Assembly: GCA_914767715.1 (NCBI GenBank)
Contig: OU612069.1
Coordinates: 3,102,001 to 3,166,000, forward strand
Length of the DNA stretch: 64,000 nt
Direction of reading: 5' to 3'
DNA from: Membranipora membranacea
Lineage: Eukaryota; Bryozoa; Gymnolaemata; Cheilostomatida; Membraniporidae
The notes under the pieces: model-generated
Told to the model about the DNA's origin: nothing
The model's input: the letters and a program-made list of their open reading frames with translations, nothing else
Databases searched by the model: none
In this document: piece by piece, positions 26,101 through 38,100 of the stretch
Layout: the number at the start of each line of letters is the position of its first letter
Position numbering within the stretch: the first letter of the stretch is position 1
Translations under genes and position numbers: made by a program

Positions 26101-29100
26101 AATTTCTCAGCCTTGAAAATGTACGCTGTTCAGTCTTGTTTCGCTTTGACTATGATGTTGGTCTGCTATTGCTATAGGGAAATCCCTTCTTGGTTACTCA
26201 AAATTGAGTAAGTTGTTTGTCAGTTTGACTTTGTGCAGGATGCTTTCTTCATGGTTCATACACAGGATTAGCTTGTGAAGTTGATAACCTTGTCTGGATT
26301 ATATGTAATTGGTTTTCTTTTGATTGCACTGTTTAGCAGTAAATAAAAATTTAATATAGGAATACTTGGATTAACAGCTAGACTAGGGAAATGTTTATGT
26401 ATCCTGATAATTGCAGAAACAATGGTTTTGACATAGGGCAGTTCAGTCAAATAGACAGTTTTCTGAGCTCTTAATTATGCCTCAATCCGGAGTTGTCATC
26501 TCTCCAGTTTGGTACTTTTAACCCACGTCGCATAGGAAAAACCTGCTGACAGAGGGTTATCTTGAAAACCGCTCATGTTAGGACAAAAATGATTTTTGAT
26601 TCAGAGTCTGCACCATTGAAAACCCTGAGAGAGACAGGGTTTCCACATCATTGGAGGCTTGAATGTTGATAAATCTTAATTTTAGTGACGAAAATCATGA
26701 AAAATTCTGCCAAATTGTTCGCAAAACAGGCGGAAAATGCTATAATTGACTATCCACATACTAAAATTATTTCCCAAACGGTTTTCAAGATAACCCTCTT
26801 TTCAGCACGTTTTTCCTATGCGGCGTGGGTAAAAAGTACCAAACTTAAGAGAGGACAACTCCGAATTGAGGCCTAAATCAGAGCTCAGAAAACTGTCTAT
26901 TGGACGCATAACAAACAATTCTGAACTCTGTTGGTTTTATGAGCTTCTCAATAATGTATATAAAACAATTATTCATAGCCTGTAATATCGTCGATTTATT
27001 TTATGGTTACAGGAGATGCTATGGTACATCATATAGACTTGAGACGACAGGGGACGCCTACAGGACCCCCGCAGCATACAGAGTCGGGTAGGAGGGTGGT
27101 ACTGGTCAGACAGTGGCTCAGAGACTGTCATTCCCTGCTGGATAGAATCAGGGTAAGTGATATGTACCATGACTTGAGGGAGTTAATATTAGAGTAGAGT
27201 TTAGCTACTTATGTATTTGCTTAATGTTGGCTTGCACAAGATTTAGCTAGCAACGGTTGGAGCGGGTGAAAAGTAAGGAGGGTTTGTAAATAAATTTTAT
27301 TATTTTGAGCATGCGCAATAAAACGAGCATTTATTTCTGCCATTATTATACACCTGTAGCATAATCAAGTTTTACTGCTACTATTTTCCCCAGTGACTTG
27401 TTTTATTTCTTGGTGTTGTTATTCTCAATCATTGCCATAAACCATACACTGTGTCATGTCCTATAAACAGAGTTATGAATTCTTTCTCAGAGAACACAAT
27501 CACTCTATCAACAGATGACTTAAATTTGCTGCAATTTGCTGCGTGTAAAAATTTGCAAACTAACATCATATTTCTCATAATTCTGCCACACATCGTAGTA
27601 TGGGAAAATTTGGCCTAGTTGCTGAATTTGTTGCAAAATTTGATATACAGGGTGAACCACCTTTTCATTCACAATGTTAAGTTTGGTTTCAATTTTCAGA
27701 AGCCTCTGTATTTTTGAGGCAATAAGCCAGATTTATTTAATTGATCTGGAAAACTGAGGTTCCAAAAGAAAAGCAACAATCACTCTCTTTATTGATAAAA
27801 TCAAGACCTCAAATTATGTAATGCTTATCAGTAATTAGTTGTTTCAACTTTCCTTACAATCTTATTCAGAGTGCCTACTGCCAAATAAAAGTCTTTTATG
27901 CTATTTGTTCTTCTTATAAATCATACTGGGATTACATAACATCTTATCTGTCCAATATCTGCACCTATCAAGTATGCTGAGCAAACCTTATTTAGAATCA
28001 GTAAATTTATCTTTCAATACTATGGTCCCATGCATCGAATTTGTGGTTCACTCCAATTTCGAATGATGAATCCTAACCATTCCCATGATGGGAAAAACAT
28101 GAAAAGAATCTGCCCCAGCCTGGGCTTTGAAGTCATGCCCTTTGAAGTCATTGTGTGCAAGCGGCTAACCATTCAGCCAGCAGCCAATTAGAAATTGTTC
28201 GATTTTACACTGTATGAGTATTCGTCACAATCGGAATTTGGCTTTAATGCCATTTCCATGGGGCGATTACTCCCGAAATCCTTACGAAATTGACACATGG
28301 GACCATAGTGTTTCTCATACCTATCACTGTGAAGGTGATTAACCTGTAGATTAATTATTACTGAGTCTAAGTCCATTCAATAATTCATTATAACAATAAT
28401 TTGGAAACTACTTGATTACTACATGATTTTGGCACTAAAAATGTTGATGTAGCGGCTTGGCCCCCCAGTAATTGACTTCCAAGTGTAAATAAACAAGCAA
28501 ATTTTAGCTTTTGAAATTTAATCATACTTGGTACCATACACAATTTAATTGAAATCTGATAATTTAAGAATTTAAGATTTACCAAGCATTTTAATTAGAG
28601 CAAGGGTGTCAATAATATTCTTGGATTGCAATTTTCTTGTGTATGGTAAACTAGCTCAGTGTTTGGATAATATGTTTCAAATCATGTGAGAATTAAGCAA
28701 ACTCATAGCACAGAAACTAAAATATGATAGCTATTAGTAATTAATTTTAGGGCAGTTTTGTTGGTTCCACTTAATTAGTTAATTGTTGTATTTTCATAAA
28801 ATGATGAAATGGCGATTATTACAAATTACGATTATTACAAAGCCTGAGGTTTGTTATGATTGTATTAGATGAAAAACATTGTGTGGCTTGGCTGAGGAAA
28901 ATGCTCAGTATCTAAATATATTAACAACGTAATTACCTGAGTCAAATGATAAAACCGTGTTTGCTTAGAACCAGAACTTACCAAAGCACCAGTCAGTTTC
29001 TACCTTTATAGTATGAGCAGTACGTGAAACCTTCAGCGATAGCTAGCCCCTCTGTGATTTACTATTATTGCTAAGTCAGACTTAGAAATTATCACAGAGT

Positions 29101-32100
29101 AAAGGATAACATATCCTTATTCTGTGATATCATGTTTTACAAATAACAGAATCAAAGTCATCTGATACATGATAAAATATTATAATGGTTGTTTGTGTCA
29201 ATAGACTTAATATGAAGGATTTCACTTAATTCTTGTAATTTGCTGTATTCTATTTAATATTTATGACAATTCTTTGTCAGCCACTTTGACTAATGAACTC
29301 CCTTGCTTTGACAGTTCCATTAAATGCTCCTATAATATAATACTTTTATTGTCAGCAAGAATTCCACATTCCTATAAAATGATTCCATAATGTCAACAAA
29401 AAAAAAGACTATGCCAATAAACTGAAAAATTTGCAGTAGCCTTTTCTTAAGCATATATTTATAGTAAGAGTGCTTCTTAATGTCGAGGGTCAAATATGTT
29501 TGTTGCTATTTTATGACTAAGGTTGTATCTTGTTTTGTTTTTTTTACAGAGTCCGTCACAAGGTACCAGACTGAGCGCAGACTCTCAGACACCTGAGGCT
29601 CGAGCAGCGTCACAAACCCTACCGCAGATCCACACAGAGGCTCTCTCTGTAGCTATCAGCAGTGGAGGGGGGCCTGTACCACCTCCCGTACCAGCTCCTA
29701 GACCTGCTGGTACACAGGCTACACCAGCCAGAGCAGCTAACCCAGCGGCAGCAGCAGCGGCCGGTACGCCAACCACAAACAGCCAATCAGCAGCCAGGCC
29801 TGCACAACCACCACCACCACAAGGAACCAATAACAGACCTAGGGTACCAATAATGTGAGTGTGGATTACATATTAATGGTATGCCCTGATGCCATGAAAT
29901 TTAGCTTTTAATTCCACATCCTTGCCTTATATGAACCCCACACCTTAGCTAGCACTGAGACACCCCAAAACAAGCCAAACTTAACTCCAGCTATTATTTA
30001 TTTCTCTGGGGTACTAATTCTAGATAGTTTTTTTTTACTCTGCCCATCTTTACTTTCAAAACTAAACTGCAAATATTTTCAACCTTATTCAACTGTAATT
30101 GGTGTCTGAAAATCTTTCTCCCATACTAATACATAATTTATACCTTATTCATCTCCACTGTAATAGATAGAAATCTTTGTACTCAGGATAGGAGTTGTGC
30201 CCTCGTGAAAATAAGCAGACAACTCTGGTAGCTGCTGTTTTAATTTTGTTGTTGTGATATCCTTACATGACCATGTTTTGATTATTACAGTAACCCTGAT
30301 GTTGAGGTGTTAGGATCTTTATGGAGAGAAGTTGACGCTCTACAGTCTAGATTACATCCACACATGCACAGATACAGAGATCTGCTAGCAGAGGTTTGTA
30401 TCACTTACCTATTGTTACCTTTATTGTAACTGTGTGCAACGAATTTTTACTATTATATGTAAGTAGTGATACTAGAAGTATGGATCCACCCTCTGATGGC
30501 TGGTTACACCTCAGTGCACATGATTGCCCTTCCTACTTGCTATCATTTTGGAGAAAAACTGCATACTTCACACCAGATCATCAACTTCCTATGCGTGATG
30601 CATTAACTTATTAAGTCCTCTGTTTGGCCTTATCAATTAACTTGTCAATCTCCATCTCAAAATACCTACAAGCAACAATATTATTGCACCAAGAGAAATT
30701 AGACACCATTGATAGTCTTTTATCTTGATACAGAAGCTAATCAAATATCTGTATCATAATTTTTCTCTTACGCCTACAAGAACTACCCAAGATAATTGGG
30801 TTGTGTGTTCTGAGTAGTAGCCTGAGAACCCTGGTTTCTATTTAACAAGTGCTTTATTACTCTTTACTGATATGTTGAGTTTTTTCTCTAGAAATACTAT
30901 GAAATACTCCTAATACACTATATATATTATTATTTCCTTTCTTTTATTGTGATATGTTTGTTTTTCTACTTTGTAGGGTGGAGCGTCGGGATGTCCCGGA
31001 CACAACCAGCACTTATTTAATGTCGTACAGGCAGTCACGCACAGCCTAGCTCACATATATCACTCTATGAGCGATTTAGCCTGTGATTTCGGTCCTGAAG
31101 GTAACAGACAGCTTACGGCTGCCGTAGCACCCGCCCCACCTCCAACAGCTATCATACATCAAAATATACCAATCACCATACCACTAAGGGTAAGTGTTTG
31201 ATCTCATTCACAGAAATAAATAAAATAAGTTTGTATCAATATATAAATAAATGACAAAAAATAGCATAGCTTAGATATAGATATTATGCGTGGCTAATCC
31301 ACAATGTAAACATATAACATATGCTAATAGGTGAACTGAACTAGTATTCTTAACATTCATTTTTTGATTCCTTTTGACATGGCCAACTAGTGAAATCAGC
31401 ATGTACTGCAGATAATGGATGGAGGTTGCTTACTAGGTTGTCACTTATTTTTCTTTGGCTTAGGGTGTAGGCTGCTTCAAGACTCTAGACCCCTTTGGGC
31501 TTTAAACATTGATCTATCAAAAAGCACCTGACCTCACCTGCCTTTAAATAAATATAGAAATTAATCTATTTCAATACGTTCACTCAGGCTACTGTGAATG
31601 TGAGTAACAGAAACAACACAAGTAACACATCTACGCGTACCACCCGCTCAACAGGAGTAAACTCTCAGGCTAACACTGCAGCAGACACTGAGGCTACCAC
31701 AGTTACTCCATCAGCAGGTAATGCTGCCTCTCAGACCCCGGCAGTGGGACAGGTGACACAGACAGCAGAGGGAGTGTTTACTAGTATAGAAGTCGACATG
31801 GAGAGTGAGTATTGTATGAAACTGGTAATAGGAGAAAAAGATCACTAATGATGAATGGAATTGTCTGTATTACCCATAAGCCACCTGCAACTCCTCATGT
31901 AGTTTAACCAAGGAGTAACAGGAGTTACTCCTTGGTTAAAGCGCTTAAACTTTGGAGGGAAAGCTTGTAGTGACTTTCTCATTCTCAGTGAGGAAAGTGG
32001 TTGATAATGAAATGCTATTAACATCTATTCAGGTACAGTTTGAGTGCTTAAACTACTCATAATGCTTATGCAACAGCAAAATGTATCCAAGTCCATTTTC

Positions 32101-35100
32101 AAATTGCAATTACCACATACTGTGTTTGTTACTATACATCATATATCCTAAATAATCCTTGTTTAATCATATGTATAATAGCGTCAAGATGATTAATATG
32201 AATATTTTATGATATTACTGTAGTGAATGTTATATTTTATTGTATTATATACATATTATTGTCTGACCTTGTAGCTGATGACCCAGAGGACCCTGTGTTA
32301 TCTACAGCCGGTTCTGGACCAGCAGGTCTAGCTGGAGGAGTACCGTCTGCAGCTGGATCAGGTCCTGGAGGGTTTAATCTATCTCAGATTATACAAGACG
32401 CCTTCGGACTCGCCGGACTACCAACTCCACCAGGTAAAGCATTACGCAAACCTCGAATATCATAAGACATACATGTACTAGTGTATCAAATACTCCCTTA
32501 GGTCTTAACTTGTCAGTTAAACCGATGCCCTCCATTTGTTCCTGCTTGATTGCAATCTATCGATTGCATATCAGTTCAAAGTACATGTAACTTCTCAGTT
32601 CCTATGTGAAAATGAATAGACCAGGTAGCTTGTAGATAATGATCATACTATAATCGTAATGTCTAATGTCAAATGTCAAAAAATCAACAACCCCAACTCC
32701 TCAGGTTGCTTTCTAATCAGGCACCATGTTTGATTGCTTCTGCAAATATAGACACCATAGATATAAAGCGCACATCAATTACAAAGGATCAAAGTTGTAG
32801 TTATATATGCATTTTGCTCACATGTGAACTATCCACTGCGTTATTATTTTAGGACTTGCTGCAGGTAATACTTCTAGAAGCCAGGGAACCACAACTACAA
32901 CACCCGCCAGCGCTGCAACCACAGGTTAGTTAATATGAAACTAGTATACTGGGCATGGTGACTGTTTGAGTGTCAAATAACCACACAAAAGTAAACAATC
33001 GTTTGGTCCTTATAGACTTAGGACATGGCATCTACTCTTGACAGTCAACCTCATCGTCGGGAAGTTGTTCAGCTCCTCGATCCATTGTCAATCCTTTAAT
33101 GGTTAAAGCCTTTTGACCAAACATATTCCCATGGTGTAGACAACAATCAATTTTTGTCTTATGTTTATACCACCTATACAAAACAGAGGGCTATGAACAT
33201 AGTCATGTACACTTAGCAGAAAACCCAGTTTCATTATACGGTTACCACACTTGTTACTGATGTGGGACACCAATAGGTTCTGTACCTATAAATTCTTAGC
33301 ATATTATCCCTTTCGTTCTAAGTCACAGATGTTACCATGTATTTTATTGAAACAATCACTATGGTCCCATGCTTCGAATGAGTGGTCCCCTCCCGAATCA
33401 AATGAAGAATGCTTGCAATTTCCATGATGATAAAATATCAAATAAGAACTGGCGACATCCAGCATTGAAATCATTGTCACTAAGCACGCTAACAATTCAT
33501 CTACGAAGACGACCCGTATGAATGCGATTCCCCAATTCAAAAAGAAGAAACACAAACCAATGCGTACGGGAGTCGACGTAAATGCTATCCCTATGTATTG
33601 ATTGGCCCTCAAATCGATGTCACATCGACATATGGAAACATTGTGATTGTGTTTTACTGTGTTAGTAATTACATTTTGACTTTTTACAGGTGCTGGTGGA
33701 TTCATACCTCCCCCAGGCTCAGCCACTCCAGGTAATGGTCCTCTGTTACCTGGTCAGATACCAGCAGGTCTGCTTCCTCCTAATGGTGAGTGCGTCTGTC
33801 TGTGTGCACATCATCGAGCATCTAGTCTTTAGTCAAGTTGAGCTAAGTCATCAGAATTAAGTATTGTGTTACCCCTCATCATATATTTTACTGTTTTCAC
33901 AAACTCCGCCAGCATTAATTGACTAGAACGTGACAGTGATTCCCTACACCTCTTCTATTCTCCCTCACCAAAATGATTATGTATATCATGTATATATATA
34001 ATATGTTTATATCTATTATTATATGTTAAAACTATTATAATATTAAATGTATTTATATGTTATGATATATGTATTATGATACATTTATATAATACTATGT
34101 CTGTTTATGATATTTTGTTAGGTGCTTCTCAAACACCTAAAGACAGACTGGACCCGTATCTAACGAGCTGCTCATCCAAACACTGGCAGTCACCCGCCCC
34201 CGTCTCACACAGACCCCACCCTGCTCCATCCTCTGGAGCTCAGGCTAGAAGCAACAGCAGCAGAGGTCCTCAGCCTAATAACACATACAGAGCAACAACT
34301 CAACAACAAAGGTATCCAACCACTGTGTGTCACGTTGTTTGTCTGTCGTGCAAATTGTTGAGGCAAATGTTTGTTGCTACAGGAGCATAGAAATCTCCCA
34401 CAATAAGAGGTCTCAAATTTAAACAACGCTGGATTTCATCATCGTAACATTTACTTAGAGGCTTCTTTTCATACTTAACGTACATCATGTAGACTGCTGT
34501 TTTATGGATAAGTTTGAGTTTCAAAGCAAATTACCAGAATGAGTGATAACTCAACAAAGTCTGATTATATTATGGTCATTATTTTAAATTTTGGTATAAA
34601 ATGAAAAACCTGAACTGATATTCCATAAATATGATCCACCGTGACTCCTTGATATGAAAATTTTTGTCAACAATTTCAATATATTATATCATTCGAAATA
34701 TCTCACTGCTCATTAAGTTATGGTTCTCTTTTTAACAGGCCCATTGCACGAAGTAATGTAAACACCCCAGTCACACGTAACAGTAGTACTACAGCAGCTG
34801 GTACCCCTAGAGCCACCCCTACAGCGGCTCAGAGATCCACCCCTACATCCACAGCAAGTAAACCAAGAGTCAGCAGCAGTCCCAGCAGCGGTAGCAGAGC
34901 CAGCCCGGCAGCGGGTACTGCTTCATCAGGAACGGTAAGATTCTCATAATATATGGTTTGTTTTGAGCAGGGATTTGAACTGATGAGATAATCCATAACA
35001 AGTCTTAAAAAAGGGAGAGCGCTGATATCTTGCTGAGAAAAAAAGAGAATGAGGGTGTTTCATATTATATGCAGCATATTATTACTGGTTATATTCCAAT

Positions 35101-38100
35101 AATGTTGGAGATAGCATTATGATCTTAGCACTGTTCTTTTCAGCTCTTGTCATGAAGCATTGAGTCAATTGTGTACTGGTACAGAAATAATTTTAGATTC
35201 GTGTGACCGATGTCGGTTGATTGGATAGATCGGTCATTCAGGGTCAAAAATCGTTGCAGTACATAAACGGGATATGAGTTGATACTGGCAAGGATAGAAT
35301 TTCTTTTCCTATTTCATATTCCAATAGTTCACACATATATCTGTTGCCTGAAATTTTGTGTTGCAAAGATGTTAGACAAACACCCCACATGAACACTATG
35401 ATAGTACTATGCAGGGGTATCAAACTTTGATCGATGGAGTGGAAGTGTACTCAAGTGCTCAATGCTATTTTCCCCCATTCATAAGTTGATGTGCTAATAA
35501 CTCTCCTATTACCCTTTTTCACAGCCGTCCGAAGTATTAAAGAGAAGATTCTTTGAAGAACTGTCATCAAGCATGACTGAAGCTGCAACTAGTCAACCTT
35601 GGACTGTGAGTATATGTTTACCCAGGGTACCCGGGCTAATGCTCAGTGTGGACTGTGAGTATATGTTTACCCAGGGTACCCGGGCTGATGCTCAGTGTAC
35701 TTATAATTATATAAGGAGTTACCTATTCATGCGTAGTCTACTCGCATGGCTATTTTTGGGTTTGGACTCCCCAAACCAAAAAGGTAGCTGTGTACAAGGC
35801 TAATTCATGCGGATATTTATGTCAGGACTGCTCACAGGAAAAGGCGACTTCAAATAAATGTAATTCTAAATTGTAAAACTGCAATAGGCAGGAGCAATGA
35901 AACCCTTGCTCCTTGTGTTAATATTGCTCTCAAACCTTCTTCTTTTTGGTGTAGTTTGACTGAAATTTGCAACATTACACCTTTGCCTATATTCAGATTT
36001 TGATCCAATTATTTTTAATTATTGATTTTGCAATGCTCTGTTGAGGGAGAATTAGCCTGCATTAACAAGCTTTGTTCGGTGGGTGGGTTGGTCGGGAGAA
36101 GAAAATCCCAAAATATTGAAACCAAACTAACAAACTAACTTTTGGTGAATCTCATTGTAGAGCGACAGAAGTTCAGGTATATCACATCGTCCTTTTGCTA
36201 GTATGCCTGTACAAGCTCTGATAGTAAGATTACAGGAGATATTCAGAAACGCCTCACTGAACAGAGAGAATACACATATCACTGAACTAAATAATCTAAC
36301 TATGGAGACATTCAGACCGGCAGCTGAGAGAGGCATCAACTTCCTCCAGCTAGGTATGCGTCTGTATATCTGTGTACATTGTGTGAAATTAGATCTAGTT
36401 TGCCTTCATTCGGGTTTGCTCCCCTTCCACTTTGACTCACGAGTTAATGGTACGAGCTTTGGATCGTCGAGGTCCAGGTTCTGGTTTGGCAGTCATTTCT
36501 GAGTTGGTACTGACACACCGTTCATCCTAGCCAGGTTCTTGCGGAACAGGACTAAAAATACCGGTGGTCTACTACGTAAATGCGAACCCCACCCATAGTA
36601 AAACGGACCCCCTCTTCCTCTTTGATATAAAGGTTTGCTCCCCTTCCACTGATAAGCTGCGACTGATCAGTAGGGGAACCAACTCGGAATATAGGCAAAC
36701 TTGATCTAGTGCAGGCTGATACGCATCTGATTTAAATGAACATAATATATTTTAATTTATTCTTCGTAAACATAATATTTTATCAGCAAACCTACATCGA
36801 TGATACCCACTGCTGAGCTGCTGGTATATTCGTGGAGCCTAAAACACCATCGTATTTTGTGCTTGTACATCTTTGCATTACCTACAAAATCCCAGTACAG
36901 ACACTATATTAGGAGGTTATACAAAGTTATGAGTTATGCTAAAAGCTTTTGCGAAATGACGAACTTTGATACTATGCTCCTCTGAGGCATGCCTTTTCTT
37001 CTATTGTGCATGAAACAAAAGAAGATGACATCTTTTCAAACAAGTTGTTCCTTACTTACAACGTATATATTATTCTAATATTGTGATGCTACCTGACAGG
37101 TTTGTTGGATGAGCTGGCGAGGACGATATTCAGGGATCTCACAATCACAGACCTATTTCACGCCTTTATAGGTCACGGCCAATCAATGGACAGATTCAGA
37201 ATGAGGCTCAGAGGATTTGCTCGTAGTAATGTCCTGCAGGTAAACTTTTGCTATTTGCTTGAGACTTATAACAATCCAAAATTGTTTTGGCAATTAAGGT
37301 CAAATGAATTTGCTGACAATTGATGTATTATATATATTATTTGATATATACCTGATGTTGCATGTGGTCTGAATAGCCCCCTGTCGCCCCAGGCTCACCA
37401 GTAGAAAGGATGCATCATGTTGAGGTATGATGACAGGGCACACCTCTGACAAGAGTACATGTTAGCGGACCCAGTCCGTGGACTGCAGAGTGAAGTGTTT
37501 TTATATCCATAGAAAGTGCAAAGCAGTGTAAGATAAACTGGGCACTAGTCGTTGACACTTCCAGGTTACAGTTCAGCAGTAACCAGCGTGGTGGCTCTGG
37601 TAAAGTGATAGGCTGTTGGATTAAAAAAAAGCCAATGGCAGGTCACAGAGAACACCTATTGAGATATAATGAAAGTGAAACTGAATTATTTAACACCCAC
37701 TCTAAGTATATTGGTACTTTCAGGAAAGTACAATCTGACCTTGCATCGGCATGTTCACAAGCAGAACCAGCACTTACTTATAACTACTGCAGAGATGGTA
37801 GTATACGTTCTGGCTAGTTGTTTTATGATTATGTTGTAGGACGGACCACCCACTAATGATAACGTTAGCTCAGCAGTCAGGAGGATATTATATAAAGATC
37901 CCAATCTGTCCTTACCAACTACAAACTTCTCATCTAATTGTGTGCTGGGAATCATCAACTCGGTGAGTGACTCTATAAAATATTTGGTTATTATCGGTTG
38001 ACTGTAGTTTTAAAATTTGTATGATGTAGCTAACGGTTTGGATCATTGGTCTGACAACTGGGGTTTCAATTCCCACGCATGGCTACTCATGTCACCTTAG

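Larger units (their letters stand above)
20110..27012 (+). other. BAG6 intron 4 (6.9 kb) hosting an ORF and repeats
   Basis: The longest intron of the gene. It contains a possible 9-nt microexon (20990-20998), a diverged local duplication (21469-22075), three short palindromes, a C11 run (22618-22628), a 914-codon same-strand ORF (23345-26089) with its own candidate promoter and poly(A) signal, and a ~490-bp foldback element (26440-26929). Confidence 0.8.
27153..29549 (+). other. BAG6 intron 5 (2.4 kb)
   Basis: AT-rich. It holds element A copy 1 (28019-28309) and short palindrome copy 3 (29091-29128). No supported gene. Confidence 0.6.

Noticed and set aside
29585-29830. Minus-strand Ala/Gly/Val-rich frame
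   Set aside because: Complement of the Pro/Ala-rich BAG6 exon 6; composition is explained by that.
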